Position numbers and translations under genes: made by a program. A model generated the notes under the pieces. It saw only the letters and a program-made list of their open reading frames with translations, was not told the origin of the DNA and ran no database searches. 64,000 nt of DNA from Sphingobacteruim zhuxiongii (GTDB lineage: Bacteria; Bacteroidota; Bacteroidia; Sphingobacteriales; Sphingobacteriaceae): NCBI RefSeq assembly GCF_009557615.1, contig NZ_CP045652.1, forward strand, positions 1,984,001-2,048,000, read 5' to 3'. Below, in pieces: positions 1 to 9,691 of the stretch; position 1 is the first letter of the stretch; each line of letters starts with the position of its first letter.

Positions 1-344
1 AACAATTCTTTTGCTGCTTTGTAGGTCTCATCGGTTAGGCCAGACTCATTTATTTTGGTAACTTCTTCAGTCATCGCTAAGATAACACGTTCCTCTTCGC
101 TGAAAACATTTGTTTCACGCCATGCATTCAACAAGAATATACGTTGGGCGGTTTCTCCCTGTGCCATCGCATCTTTCGTATGCATATTTATACAAAATGC
201 ACATCCATTAATTTGTGATGCCCGGATTTTTATTAATTCTAATTGCGTTTTGTTGATGTCGGATGCTTGTACAAAATTTTCAAGCGTGATTACTCTTTTG
301 TAACCATTCGGAGCCAATTCGGCGATATTCATTCGTGCTTCCAT
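1..344 (-). CDS. Carboxymuconolactone decarboxylase / AhpD-like protein (partial, runs off window start)
   Basis: The minus-strand frame opens at an ATG at 344 and stays open to the window edge, so the C-terminus is missing. The translation carries a CxxCxxxH motif (CAFCINMH, about residues 49-56), the redox and proton-relay signature of AhpD-like carboxymuconolactone decarboxylase family proteins, followed by a helix with WRETNVFSEEER. Family members are small all-helical oligomers, often peroxidase-like and reduced by lipoyl or thiol partners. The gene lies 62 bp downstream of a Crp/Fnr-type regulator on the same strand, so co-transcription is likely. The true substrate cannot be told from sequence. 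Confidence 0.85.
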   Translation of the reverse strand, partial: MEARMNIAELAPNGYKRVITLENFVQASDINKTQLELIKIRASQINGCAFCINMHTKDAMAQGETAQRIFLLNAWRETNVFSEEERVILAMTEEVTKINESGLTDETYKAAKEL

Positions 345-406
345 CGTAAATTTCTTTTTGTTTAGACAAAGATGCTATTCTGAAAACAAGAAAAACTTAA
401 GCTGGT

Positions 407-982
407 TTAAGAAAACATTTTTTTACGTATTTCACTCAGATACTCAGGTGTGAGTCCGAGGTAGGAAGCGATTAGATATTGAGGCACCCGCTGCACAAAA
501 TCTGGAAAGTTATTGTTAAACTGAATAAAGATCTCCTCCTTTGAATGCAGCTTAAAGAGCTTGTTTCTGAATTGGGCAGCTGCATAGGCCTTCTGATACA
601 CTTGAAGGAAGTAGCTTTGTATAAAAGCTTGCTCCTGGAGTAGTAATAGCTCTTGATCTCTACTAATTCGAAGGATTCGACTGTTTTCTACTGCCTGAAT
701 CGCGCAGTTTGATTCTTGCTTCCCGATATAGGCTTTTTGATCGCAAATCCACCAGGACTCCAATGCAAAATCGCAGGTTAATTCTTGACCTTTCTCATGT
801 AAAGTATACATTCGTAAGCAGCCATCTAATACAAAATAATTGTATAAATGTGCCTGTCCAGGATTTTGTAAATGCGCTTTCTTTTTGACGTCAAGCACTT
901 CGAAATAGGGGACGATCGCTTCGAATTGTTCATCGCTAATCGCTACGTGTTTTCCGATATGATTTTTAAAATTCGATAACAT
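407..982 (-). CDS. Crp/Fnr family transcriptional regulator
   Basis: This 191-residue protein has the usual length and layout of Bacteroidota Crp/Fnr regulators: an N-terminal cyclic-nucleotide-binding-like beta-roll (about residues 25-115, with the segment YFVLDGCLRMYTLHEKGQE), a long dimerisation helix, and a short C-terminal helix-turn-helix (VPQYLIASYLGLTPEYLSEI, about 165-185). There is no cysteine cluster of the FNR iron-sulfur type at the N-terminus, so oxygen sensing through an Fe-S cluster is not indicated. It is transcribed just ahead of the AhpD-like gene, and such pairs commonly respond to oxidative or electrophile stress (inference). ATG start at 982. Confidence 0.88.
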   Translation of the reverse strand: MLSNFKNHIGKHVAISDEQFEAIVPYFEVLDVKKKAHLQNPGQAHLYNYFVLDGCLRMYTLHEKGQELTCDFALESWWICDQKAYIGKQESNCAIQAVENSRILRISRDQELLLLQEQAFIQSYFLQVYQKAYAAAQFRNKLFKLHSKEEIFIQFNNNFPDFVQRVPQYLIASYLGLTPEYLSEIRKKMFS

Positions 983-1157
983 AAGGTTCCTTCATTTCCT
1001 CGAAAATACTTTTTCTACGTACTATTACCGACGTAAACAGTTAAGCTTTTTTGTGTAGGGTCTAGCGTAGCCGTTTGATGAAGAGATTATTTGTTGTTAC
1101 TCTCTTTATCATTGCTTGGGCGACTTGACCAATATTACGTTTTCTATTAATCGTTTT

Positions 1158-3254
1158 TTACATCATCAGCTTCAAGCCAGCATAATAATTACGCGGTGGA
1201 GCGGCATTGTAGAATCGGTTTCCCATGGCATTGATGTCGTTTCCTAAGCTGTATTTTTCATCCAATAGATTGTCTGCGCCTACGAAGAACTGCACTTTGC
1301 GCTGCTTCAAAATGGCTGTTGTCCACGCTAGTTTTGCTTGCAGCAAATCGTATTTCTTCGCGTAAAAACTATTCGCATCATTCAATGGAATAGACGAGCA
1401 GTGGTTATGATAGAGGTTAATTTCAAATTGCTTCGGCAATTCAAAGGAAAGGGTATTCGCCCACATCCATTTTGGGATCGATGTGACTTGATTACCGGTG
1501 TAGTCCTTGTCATCGACCAGGTATTTCGTGAATGAATAATCTTGATAGGTCAGGTTGGTCGAGAAAATTAAGCTTCTGACAAATAAGCCTTGCTCAGGGC
1601 TGATAATTTGGGTTAAAACACTAGCTTCTATTCCTTTTTGGTCGATTTCACCTGCGTTATTGAAGTACTCGGCACCGCCAGCATCCAATTGTCTAACGAT
1701 TCCGTTTTTCATGCGGTATTGATAGGCCGCCAAATCAGCTATGATTCGACGATTTTTGGTTTCATAGCGTAATCCTGCTTCGTAGTTTACGCCATCCTCA
1801 GGATTTAAATCTCGGTTGATTTGATTGTTAGAGGAGCGAACTTCGGAGATTGTCGGTGTAGAATAACCTTTAGAAATAGATGCTCTGATGGCAAATTCTG
1901 GAAGTACTAAGTAGGAGAGTCCTAGTCTTGGCATCCAGCTGTTTTTAAAATGTTTATCACCCTTGATCGGATTGGCATTATTGGCCTTTTGTTCAAAGTC
2001 TATATTGTTCAGGTTGAGACCAATTGATCCCTCAGCAATTAGGCGTTGTGCGATTTTTGCTTTTACGCGATAGAAATAGAAATGTTGAAGGTTTTCAAGC
2101 TGATCGTCGTAGTTGAGGGCACCCTTATCACCGAAATTGTTCTCGTAGTTCTTAATGGCATACCAACCTTTTTGTCCTTCAGCACCCAATTGCATTTCCC
2201 ATTGAAATCTTTCAGATTGGTTTTCTTCGTATGAAAGATAGGTGCGTAATCCGAAGTTTTTCTCTTTTCGCGTTTCGTAGTTTGTTACGAATGGGTTTTT
2301 AAAATCGGTATAGCTTCCGAACAGGGCGATTACATGCTTTAGTTGCGCATTGAATTGATAGCTATGTGTAATTCCAGCGATGCTCGTTTTGTTATAGATT
2401 GCGGCTTTTTGATCCGCAGCACTTGGAAAAGGACCGCCTGCAGGTCTTGCTTGTCGTGGATTTTCGAGATACTGCGCTTCGGTAAGTCCTCCTGGTGTTT
2501 CATAACCTAAATCGGCATATAAGGCTAGGAATTTCAGTTCTCCTTTTGGACTATAAGCCCATTGATGGGCGGTTTGGAAGAATTTCTTGTTTAAACCGCT
2601 TTGATCACGATAGCCATCGGATCGTAAGAAGGCTTGGCTAAAGGAAAAGTTATATTTTTTATTGACCTGCTGTTCAATATTGAGCTGCTCTTGGAACATG
2701 CCATACGATCCGCCCGCTAATAGCAAAGAAACATCGTTGTTTTTTTGAGTGGTGAGACCATTCGGCATAATGCGTACGACGCCGCCCGTATTCGGTCCGT
2801 AGAGTGAGCCGTCGGGCCCTTTGATGATTTGAATATTATCGATACCAACGGGATCGATAATATTGAGGTATGTATTTCCGCTGGCGTCGGTAAAAGGAAT
2901 TTCATCGAGGTATATTTTAGTATTTCGAACTCCAAATGGGGAACGTATCATACTCCCGCGAAGGGCTAATCGATAGCTTCCTGGAGAACGTTCTTCCATG
3001 CGAATGCCCGGAGTACTATTCATAGCACTCAGGATAGTGCTTGTTGATTGCGCTTGTAAAAGCTTCTTGCTGACCACTCGCGCAGAACTCGTCATATCGA
3101 GCATGGCTTGCGAATTGAAATGCGCCTTGATTTCTATCGGTGCAATTTCAGCGAGTGTGGTATCGGTTTTCGGTGTTTGCGCTTGCGCGTTTAGGATGCT
3201 ATAGGAAAGTAGGAGTATGGTTAAAATAGATTTCTTCGAAAAAACAAACATCAT
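1158..3254 (-). CDS. TonB-dependent outer-membrane receptor
   Basis: At 698 residues it has the size of an ordinary (non-SusC) TonB-dependent receptor. An N-terminal signal peptide ends near AQAQ (residue 26). A plug domain follows (about 45-165), with SPFGVRNTKIYLDEIPFTDASGNTY-like text and the plug hallmark IQIIKGPDGSLYGPNTGGVV. The rest is a long beta-barrel, and the C-terminus ends in a typical last strand (YYAGLKLMM). It lacks the extra N-terminal carboxypeptidase-like domain of SusC, so a siderophore, metal complex or vitamin is a more likely ligand than an oligosaccharide. No periplasmic binding or permease genes sit beside it, so the substrate is open. The double ATG at 3254/3251 leaves a 3-nt start ambiguity. 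Confidence 0.9.
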   Translation of the reverse strand: MMFVFSKKSILTILLLSYSILNAQAQTPKTDTTLAEIAPIEIKAHFNSQAMLDMTSSARVVSKKLLQAQSTSTILSAMNSTPGIRMEERSPGSYRLALRGSMIRSPFGVRNTKIYLDEIPFTDASGNTYLNIIDPVGIDNIQIIKGPDGSLYGPNTGGVVRIMPNGLTTQKNNDVSLLLAGGSYGMFQEQLNIEQQVNKKYNFSFSQAFLRSDGYRDQSGLNKKFFQTAHQWAYSPKGELKFLALYADLGYETPGGLTEAQYLENPRQARPAGGPFPSAADQKAAIYNKTSIAGITHSYQFNAQLKHVIALFGSYTDFKNPFVTNYETRKEKNFGLRTYLSYEENQSERFQWEMQLGAEGQKGWYAIKNYENNFGDKGALNYDDQLENLQHFYFYRVKAKIAQRLIAEGSIGLNLNNIDFEQKANNANPIKGDKHFKNSWMPRLGLSYLVLPEFAIRASISKGYSTPTISEVRSSNNQINRDLNPEDGVNYEAGLRYETKNRRIIADLAAYQYRMKNGIVRQLDAGGAEYFNNAGEIDQKGIEASVLTQIISPEQGLFVRSLIFSTNLTYQDYSFTKYLVDDKDYTGNQVTSIPKWMWANTLSFELPKQFEINLYHNHCSSIPLNDANSFYAKKYDLLQAKLAWTTAILKQRKVQFFVGADNLLDEKYSLGNDINAMGNRFYNAAPPRNYYAGLKLMM

Positions 3255-3335
3255 GTTCAGGTTGATTTGTCTGCAAAATACCGAAAAAAAAGAATTTCTT
3301 AGCTACTTGTCCTATAAATATAAGTCGTAAAACGG

Positions 3336-4625
3336 CTAAAATGCATCGTTTAAGCCTAGAAATAGACCTCTTTGACCAAACTTGCCAAAAGCATAGTCGA
3401 TACATAGGTTGGTACGCGTCGCTTTATTGAATAGGACACGCAGACCAGCACCTGCTGCCGGTTGCCAGTGTTGGAATAACTTGGTTCCCATTTGATCGTT
3501 GGTGCTTTGTACATTGGCAAAAACAACGCCACTCAGGAATTGATTGCGAAGGATAGGGTAGCGATATTCAACTTCCGAGTAGAAATAAGACATGCCTTTG
3601 AAATAGCCCATCGTATAGCCTCGACCACTTCGGGCATATGGATCCTTACTGGTTCCAGGTAGATCGATATAAGGTAGTTTTCCGCCTAATTTATAAGATC
3701 CGAAATTCCAAAATGCCAGGACATGGTTTGGTCTTCTGCTGGATAGTTGCCAGTATTTTCGGAAATCTGTTTGTAGTTGGTATGCATTATGTTGGGAGCC
3801 CATCCATTCTTGGTTCATCCGTAAAACGACGTCCGCGTAGATTCCTTTATGTGCACTATTAGGATTATCGCGCGTTGTATACTGCATATTCAACATCAGT
3901 CCGTTGTTGTTGATGTTAACAGGATCAAAGTTGTTCCATCGGCTGTAGATTTGGCTGGGCGACATGTTCTCGTCGCTTCCTAAGGTTTCCAGACCACGTT
4001 TTAACTCGAAGAATACTCCAGCACCGACGAAGGCACCGGGAAAAAGTTGCTTATAGATCCGCTCGTTGATCGTATAGGCGGTAAATTTATTGACAAAGCG
4101 ATGTCGCTCGGGATTGTTGATAATCAGTTCTTCTTCCGTTGGATTCTCTAATGGGATCCCCATACCTATTCCGTAATCTAATCCTACGGCCTTGGCGACC
4201 ATGACGTTACCTTTAATGTTCCATTTGTTGGAGGGCGTGTAAATATCATGAATTAAATAGCCTACGATAATACCTCTTGTTGTATAACTTAAGGCGGCGG
4301 CAGCAATCGACATCTGCGTGTTGGGTTGGTTGCCCAATACTTTTCCACCTACGGCTTTAATTCCAATCTGTGCACCAATGGAAGGGTTGTAGTTGATATT
4401 TGGGAGGTAAGAAATTGGAGAGCGCTTTTTTGGCGTTGTGTCTTTTGGTTTTTTTGAAGGGATAATATCTTTGAAAAGGTCAACAATATCGTATAATTCC
4501 TGTGTGTTTCGCGTACTATCCTGCTGTTGTTTGGTGGTAACGCTATCTTGAATCAGTATTTGTTGCGCGTGAGTTGGCATAATATAAGCCAAGAGTAAGA
4601 ACAAACTGATGAGGATTTTCCGCAT
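3336..4625 (-). CDS. BamA/TamA-like (Omp85 family) outer-membrane beta-barrel protein
   Basis: I place the start at the ATG at 4625 because it begins a clean signal peptide (MRKILISLFLLLAYIMPTHAQ); the open frame extends upstream but adds only charged residues. The mature protein has a short charged linker rich in Lys/Asp/Pro (about 30-75), then a barrel with repeated GxGxxF/Y strands. The C-terminal part GAGLRVLFNKATRTNLCIDYAFG matches the last strands of the surface-antigen (Omp85) barrel. At about 430 residues there is little room for POTRA domains, so it is probably not the essential BamA. In Bacteroidota such short members occur as accessory barrels of unknown role. It lies downstream of and close to the PLP-enzyme gene on the same strand. 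Confidence 0.75.
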   Translation of the reverse strand: MRKILISLFLLLAYIMPTHAQQILIQDSVTTKQQQDSTRNTQELYDIVDLFKDIIPSKKPKDTTPKKRSPISYLPNINYNPSIGAQIGIKAVGGKVLGNQPNTQMSIAAAALSYTTRGIIVGYLIHDIYTPSNKWNIKGNVMVAKAVGLDYGIGMGIPLENPTEEELIINNPERHRFVNKFTAYTINERIYKQLFPGAFVGAGVFFELKRGLETLGSDENMSPSQIYSRWNNFDPVNINNNGLMLNMQYTTRDNPNSAHKGIYADVVLRMNQEWMGSQHNAYQLQTDFRKYWQLSSRRPNHVLAFWNFGSYKLGGKLPYIDLPGTSKDPYARSGRGYTMGYFKGMSYFYSEVEYRYPILRNQFLSGVVFANVQSTNDQMGTKLFQHWQPAAGAGLRVLFNKATRTNLCIDYAFGKFGQRGLFLGLNDAF

Positions 4626-4684
4626 GATTAAAGTATATGATTGATGTCTTTGTATATCAGTGTCGTTCACAATAAACAATAGGT

Positions 4685-5611
4685 TTAGTACATTGTTTTC
4701 ACGAGCTCCTTTACAGACGCTAAATTATCGAATTTTTCATACATTCCTAGGAATCCTGTTAATCCGCCAGTATGAATTGCTAAAATCTTACTGTTGGGTT
4801 TAATATTGCCCTGTTTTACTTGGTCAAAAAGAGCGTACATCATTTTTCCAGTATAGGTAGGCTCGATCATAATGCCTGTTGTTTGTATTAAGCTATGTAT
4901 AAACTCGAGGAGCTCAGGTTTGGTCTTGGCATACCCACCGAAATGATAGTCTGTATGGAGTCTCAGTTGGACGGTGTCAATTCCCCAATCTTGAATATCT
5001 TTTTGAATAAAATCGCCGCCCTTTAAAACGGGGATTGCATGTACAATGCTGTTCTCTTTGCGTTTTGTGATTGCCGATAAGATGCCGGCGCAGGTAGTTC
5101 CTGTTCCAGCGGCAAGGAATATATCGCTGTAGGATTCTGTTAGTTCCTCAACTATAGTTTCACAGCCAATAATACCTTCTTTGCTGCGTCCACCTTCATC
5201 AACAAATAGCGCGGAATCCCTATTGAAATGTGACTCGAATAAAGCATACTTGTCCTTATAAGCTGTTCGATCTACAAAAATTAGATGCATACCAAACAGT
5301 TTGCAGAGACTGAGGACTGGGTTTGAAACGTCTTCGCCACGAACGAACGCATAGGTTTTTAGTTGGAACTGCGCTCCGGCAGCTGCACTTGCCAATAAAT
5401 GGTTTGACCAAGCACCGCCGAATGTAACTAACTTATTTATTTTTAATTGCTTCATATGGCTAATATGAAGTTTTAGTTTTCTCCATTTATTTCCCGAGAT
5501 AAATGGATGTATCATATCGTCACGTTTAATGGCGAGTTCGATATTTTTTTCCGTCAACAGGGGATGGGCTATGTGTTGTACAGGACTATATATAGGGAAT
5601 TCGAGCGACAT
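4685..5611 (-). CDS. 1-aminocyclopropane-1-carboxylate deaminase / D-cysteine desulfhydrase family PLP enzyme
   Basis: The 308-residue protein shows the fold-type II PLP motif SGNKWRKLK (about residues 39-47), which holds the cofactor lysine region of this family, then TFGGAWSNHLLASAAAG, which matches the substrate-loop GGxxSNH pattern. AAGTGTTCAGIL (about 165-175) is the phosphate-binding loop. The family removes ammonia from ACC, or sulfide and ammonia from D-cysteine. Short Bacteroidota members are usually annotated only as PLP-dependent deaminases, and D-cysteine desulfhydrase-like activity is as likely as ACC deaminase. It is divergent from the RluD gene, with about 95 bp between the starts, and precedes the BamA-like gene. 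Confidence 0.85.
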   Translation of the reverse strand: MSLEFPIYSPVQHIAHPLLTEKNIELAIKRDDMIHPFISGNKWRKLKLHISHMKQLKINKLVTFGGAWSNHLLASAAAGAQFQLKTYAFVRGEDVSNPVLSLCKLFGMHLIFVDRTAYKDKYALFESHFNRDSALFVDEGGRSKEGIIGCETIVEELTESYSDIFLAAGTGTTCAGILSAITKRKENSIVHAIPVLKGGDFIQKDIQDWGIDTVQLRLHTDYHFGGYAKTKPELLEFIHSLIQTTGIMIEPTYTGKMMYALFDQVKQGNIKPNSKILAIHTGGLTGFLGMYEKFDNLASVKELVKTMY

Positions 5612-5706
5612 GGGGTAAAGTTAAGGATTAATCTATTTGTTGAAACTGCCGAATGTAAAATAAGGAAGCTTAGGTACATCAGGTGAAAAATATTACTTTT
5701 GTGGCT

Positions 5707-6738
5707 ATGACGGAAGAATTGGATTTAGAACAGGACGAACAAGAACTTTTTGAGCATTTACGTATCGTTGCCGACAAGGGGCAGGCGGCTTTACGCTTGG
5801 ATAAATTCTTAATGAATCGTGTGGAAAATACCTCGAGGAATCGCATTCAGAATGCGATTGATTCGGGTTCTGTTTTAGTGAATGAGAAAGCTGTAAAAGC
5901 AAGTTACAAGGTGAAGCCTTTGGATGTTATTACGGTTGTTCTTCCAGACCCACCGCGGGATACCGAAGTCTATCCAGAAGATATTCCCTTGGATATTATT
6001 TATGAAGATGATGATGTCTTATTGGTTAATAAACAGGCGGGTATGGTTGTTCATCCTGGGTTTAATAACTATACCGGTACGCTGGTGAATGCGCTGACTT
6101 TCCATTTAAATCAATTGCCTACCTTGCCGGGGAATACTGGACGTCCGGGTCTCGTACATCGTATTGATAAAGATACTTCTGGTCTATTAATCATTGCAAA
6201 GAATGAGTGGGCAATGACTTTCCTGGCGAAGCAATTTTACGAACACTCTATAGCACGTAAATATATTGCTTTGGTTTGGGGCGATTTGAAGGAAGATGGC
6301 ACGGTTACTGGCTATATTGGTCGGAACATGAAAGATCGTCGGATTATGGACATCTATGATGATCCGGAGAAAGGGAAATGGTCTGTTACGCATTATAAGA
6401 TTTTGAAACGTTTGGGCTATGTAACCTTAGTGGAGTGCCAATTGGAAACTGGGCGTACACATCAAATTCGCGCGCATATGAAGTTTATCGGTCATCCCTT
6501 ATTCAATGATGAGTCTTATGGTGGTCATAAGATATTAAAGGGAACGACGTTCACGAAATATAAGCAGTTTGTTGATAATTGTTTTGCTTTATTGCCAAGA
6601 CAAGCCTTGCATGCGAAGAGCTTAGGCTTTGAGCATCCAAAGACTAAAGAATTTTTACATTTTGAAGTACCAATACCTGAGGATTTCCGTTTAGCATTAG
6701 AGAAGTGGGAAAACTATAGTACAAACACAGTAGATTAG
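5707..6738 (+). CDS. rluD: RluA/RluD family 23S rRNA pseudouridine synthase
   Basis: I choose the ATG at 5707; the frame also opens at a GTG at 5683. The order is an acidic N-terminus, an S4 RNA-binding domain (about residues 28-75, RLDKFLMNRVENTSRNRIQNAI), then the RluA catalytic domain with HRIDKDTSGLLIIAKN, in which the Asp of HRID (about D154) is the catalytic residue. GRTHQIRAHM closes the active-site region. This is the arrangement of RluD, which modifies helix 69 of 23S rRNA, but RluC and RluA homologues share it, so the target is inferred. The gene is followed 16 bp later by the aminotransferase gene. Confidence 0.9.
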   Translation: MTEELDLEQDEQELFEHLRIVADKGQAALRLDKFLMNRVENTSRNRIQNAIDSGSVLVNEKAVKASYKVKPLDVITVVLPDPPRDTEVYPEDIPLDIIYEDDDVLLVNKQAGMVVHPGFNNYTGTLVNALTFHLNQLPTLPGNTGRPGLVHRIDKDTSGLLIIAKNEWAMTFLAKQFYEHSIARKYIALVWGDLKEDGTVTGYIGRNMKDRRIMDIYDDPEKGKWSVTHYKILKRLGYVTLVECQLETGRTHQIRAHMKFIGHPLFNDESYGGHKILKGTTFTKYKQFVDNCFALLPRQALHAKSLGFEHPKTKEFLHFEVPIPEDFRLALEKWENYSTNTVD

Positions 6739-6754
6739 ATAGGATAGAGGAAAT

Positions 6755-7612
6755 ATGCCGATACAATATATAAACTTTAATGGGAGTTTAGTACCCGAAG
6801 ATATGGCCGTTTTAAGCGCAGATAATCGTGCTTTTCGCTATGGTGATGGATTATTTGAGACGATGTTATGGAAAGACGGCGATATTCGTTTTTTAGATTT
6901 TCACGTTGAACGCTTGCAAGAAGGCATGTCCTTGTTGCAGTTTGAAGATACCGGTATTTTTGATACTTTTTTTGTTCGCAGTAAAACCGAGGAACTGATT
7001 CGCAAGAATAATATGATGGGTCAGGTTCTACGCGTACGCCTAATTATTTTCCGAATGGGGGCTGGACTTTATGGTCCAGAGTCTAACAAGGCTGGCTATG
7101 TGCTGCAAGTGGAGCGCAAGCAAGAAACGCTACGGGATAAGAAATTGGGTTTAATAGTCGATTTATATACAGACTTTAAAAAGCCTTACAGCGAGCTTTC
7201 TAAGCTGAAGTCGAATAATGCTTTAGTTTATGTGATGGCGGGTATCTTCCGTAAGAAGCACGCCTTTGATGAAGTCTTTATCGTTAACCAAGCAGGAAAT
7301 TTATGCGAGGCCTTGACTTCGAATATTTTTATCTACTACAATAAGGTTTTGTATACACCGGCATTGTCTGAAGGCTGTATTGCTGGGGTGATGCGTCGAG
7401 TGGTCATGGATATTGCGCTTTCTGAAGGTATTGAGGTTGTTGAAGCGGAGATTAAGCCGGACATTATGAAGGTTGCGGATGAGATTTTCTGTACCAACGC
7501 GACCCAAGGTATACAATGGGTTATGGGCTATAAACAAAAACGTTATTTTAATAAGATTTCAAGAGTATTCCAAGATCGTCTCGCGAATTGGACTTACGAA
7601 GTTGAAGAATAA
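6755..7612 (+). CDS. Class IV aminotransferase (BCAT / aminodeoxychorismate lyase type)
   Basis: The 285-residue product has class IV PLP enzyme motifs: AFRYGDGLFETM (about 26-37), the PLP lysine in the KLKSNN segment (K152), and CEALTSNIF (about 184-192) with the glutamate that binds the pyridine nitrogen. The phosphate-binding part has NATQGIQWV near the C-terminus. The length and FRYGDGLFET motif fit 4-amino-4-deoxychorismate lyase (PabC-like) somewhat better than branched-chain aminotransferase, but D-amino-acid transaminases look similar, so the reaction is not fixed. A GAGG-like site (6747-6750) lies at a usable distance from the ATG. It follows rluD closely and ends at a strong hairpin. 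Confidence 0.85.
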   Translation: MPIQYINFNGSLVPEDMAVLSADNRAFRYGDGLFETMLWKDGDIRFLDFHVERLQEGMSLLQFEDTGIFDTFFVRSKTEELIRKNNMMGQVLRVRLIIFRMGAGLYGPESNKAGYVLQVERKQETLRDKKLGLIVDLYTDFKKPYSELSKLKSNNALVYVMAGIFRKKHAFDEVFIVNQAGNLCEALTSNIFIYYNKVLYTPALSEGCIAGVMRRVVMDIALSEGIEVVEAEIKPDIMKVADEIFCTNATQGIQWVMGYKQKRYFNKISRVFQDRLANWTYEVEE

Positions 7613-7620
7613 ACAAAAAA

Positions 7621-7648
7621 AGAGGCTATCCAATTTTTGGAAGCCTCT
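7621..7648. terminator. Bidirectional intrinsic terminator
   Basis: A near-perfect hairpin pairs AGAGGCT-a-TCCAA with TTGGA-AGCCTCT around a TTT loop. Read on the minus strand it is followed by a run of seven T, read on the plus strand by TTTT. It sits between the convergent aminotransferase and YceI genes and can stop both. Confidence 0.85.
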
Positions 7649-7723
7649 AATTTTGGAATAATGGAATAGTGTGGAATTCCATTATGTAAGTAGTTCTTGA
7701 CTACTCCTAGGTATATATTACAC

Positions 7724-8314
7724 TTAGTTCTTTACAAGTTCAGTATTGACAATGATTTTTACGTCAGAAGCCACGGCTTGTACACCAGTTGGCAATTTGT
7801 CATTGTAATTGATATGGTAATCCAGGCGGTTGATGCTTGTTGTTGCTGTAAAGCCCGCACGAGTTTTTCCCCATGGATCAGTGATAATTCCGTTGTTTTG
7901 CACGACTTGAAATACCACAGGTTTAGTGACATCACGAATCGTTAGGTCACCTTTTAACGTATAACGTCCTTTTTTTCCTTTGATTAATACGCCATTTGTC
8001 AATGTCATTTTTGGGAATTGCGCAGCATTAAAGAAGTCATCGCTTTTTAAATGTTGGTCTCTCGCATCGATACGCGTATCAATGCTGTTGACATCAATTT
8101 CAAAGGCAATTTTTGCTTGGTTAAAGTTGACGCTATCCGTTGTTTCTACAGCACCCGATAGGGTATTGAATGTTCCATCAACGAAAGAGATTCCCAGATG
8201 GTTAACTTCAAATCTTGCACTTGTATGCGCAGGGTCAACTGACCATTTTACTTGCGCAAAGGCTGTATTCGTTATTAATAATAAGGAAGCTAGGGCTGTT
8301 AATAATGTTTTCAT
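7724..8314 (-). CDS. YceI family periplasmic lipid-binding protein
   Basis: The 196-residue protein starts with a signal peptide (MKTLLTALASLLLITNTAFA) and continues with the YceI hallmark WSVDPAHTSARFEVNHLGIS, FVDGTFNTLSG, a DARDQHLKSDDFFNAAQFPKM segment and GDLTIRDVTKPVVF. YceI proteins form an extended lipocalin-like barrel that binds long isoprenoids or fatty-acid amides. Neighbouring genes give no hint of the ligand. It is a single-gene unit with its own terminator at 7621-7648. Confidence 0.92.
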   Translation of the reverse strand: MKTLLTALASLLLITNTAFAQVKWSVDPAHTSARFEVNHLGISFVDGTFNTLSGAVETTDSVNFNQAKIAFEIDVNSIDTRIDARDQHLKSDDFFNAAQFPKMTLTNGVLIKGKKGRYTLKGDLTIRDVTKPVVFQVVQNNGIITDPWGKTRAGFTATTSINRLDYHINYNDKLPTGVQAVASDVKIIVNTELVKN

Positions 8315-8770
8315 AAATCTATTTTTTTATTATCTGCATAAATGATAAGGCAAAGTTGCCATTAAAATTTATTGCAAATATTGATCTATGTTAATAAATC
8401 TCGAAAACAGGAATTAGTTTGTCATAAAATTATCAGAACTCACGAGATTTGCTATTCGTTGGAACTCGTTTTCCAGCATATTCTTATTAATTCAATTCTT
8501 GATTAAAATTTGGTAAGGTGCACTATGCTTTTTAAAATAGTGAATTAACATTATTCAATATTTTAATTGATATTGTTAAGATATGATAATTTTTAACTAA
8601 TTACTAATTCTTTTTTTAAAGAAGTGCTTTTTAGTATTTGTTTTAAAAAGTAGAATTCTTCTTAATGTTCTCATCCATAGAATATAGACTTCGATTCATT
8701 TGGTCTGTGGATTGTTGAAAACTTGTATAACAATTTCAATACATTGAGACATGGTTCACACTTGCTGAGA
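8315..8770. other. AT-rich intergenic region without a recognised gene
   Basis: No open frame with coding character is visible on either strand. The stretch is AT-rich and includes a small inverted repeat at 8521-8542 (CACTAT...ATAGTG with a 10-nt spacer). It should contain the promoter of the minus-strand YceI gene near 8315-8400. I see no tRNA or conserved RNA. Confidence 0.5.
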
Positions 8771-9388
8771 TTAGGCTAGTTTTTTAAGCAACTTAGTGAT
8801 TCGTTTTTGTTGACTTTCTTTGGGTAGGTCGTTTAGACGTTGGTTCAAGGCGGTTTTAAATATTTCTTGGAAAGGCTTCGGCAGTTCTTTCATGATTTCT
8901 TCAGCATACATGGGGTATTGATTGTCTGGAGCCTGTTTTAGTTGCTTCAATAGTCTATGGAAGGTTTCTTCTTGCAGTTCAGCGTGTTTTAGGAGCTTCA
9001 CGAGTGTTTTTACAAAATTATCGCGGGTAATGACGGATCCTTGCGTGGCGGCTAGCTCAAGCTGATCCAAAGAATCGACAATTTGCGATGCTGTTTGATC
9101 GGCGATGCTGTAAATTGCAGTCATTGCTCCCCATTGAAGACGATTGTTTTTACTGCTCAATAGGTACAGGAAAATGGAGAAATAAGGGGCGATTAATGTG
9201 GGCTTTCTTTCTGCGATTTCATAGAGAGTCTTTATACAATCATTTTGAAGCTTTCTATTGGATAGGTTTTCGAGCAATTCATTGATGGCCTCTTGGTCTT
9301 CATTTGCTGCGATCTGTATCGCTAAAGCAATATTTGCCGTTTCATCTTTTAATCCTTGAGCTGTTGAGAGTTTGCTTAATATGGACAT
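8771..9388 (-). CDS. All-helical HEAT/ARM-like repeat protein, function unknown
   Basis: I do not recognise a specific family. The 205-residue product is almost entirely predicted helix, rich in Leu, Gln, Lys and Glu, with repeated helix pairs of 35-40 residues (for example LLENLSNRKLQNDCIKTLYEIAER and RLQWGAMTAIYSIADQTASQIVDSLDQLE). These resemble HEAT repeats that read out neighbouring protein surfaces. There is no signal peptide, so it is cytosolic. The basic C-terminus (QQKRITKLLKKLA) could bind nucleic acid or lipid head groups. It stands alone between two long intergenic regions. Confidence 0.7.
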   Translation of the reverse strand: MSILSKLSTAQGLKDETANIALAIQIAANEDQEAINELLENLSNRKLQNDCIKTLYEIAERKPTLIAPYFSIFLYLLSSKNNRLQWGAMTAIYSIADQTASQIVDSLDQLELAATQGSVITRDNFVKTLVKLLKHAELQEETFHRLLKQLKQAPDNQYPMYAEEIMKELPKPFQEIFKTALNQRLNDLPKESQQKRITKLLKKLA

Positions 9389-9691
9389 AACACCTTATTT
9401 TCTGTTGTTGATAATTGGTTCTTATTCGCTTGAACAAATATAAACATCGCTATTTAATTTGTTGATGAAATCGGTACGTCATAAAATCAATTAATTTTTG
9501 GTATTAGTATGTTTTGGAACGGTTTTGTCTTCATTGCTATAGATGTTCAAACTAAAGTGAGCTTATAATCGTTATGCTATAGGATTCGATAATATATAAT
9601 CAAATAGTGAAATGAAGCTTATTTTTTAAATAACATCAGATTGATATCTTCCGATATTATAATTCGTATCTTAATAAAAATTGGGTAGTGC
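9389..9691. other. Divergent intergenic region, AT-rich
   Basis: This spacer separates the starts of the helical-repeat gene (minus) and the AarF-like gene (plus), so it should hold two divergent promoters. I see no convincing TTG/TAnnTTTG promoter pair, no tRNA and no small gene. Confidence 0.45.
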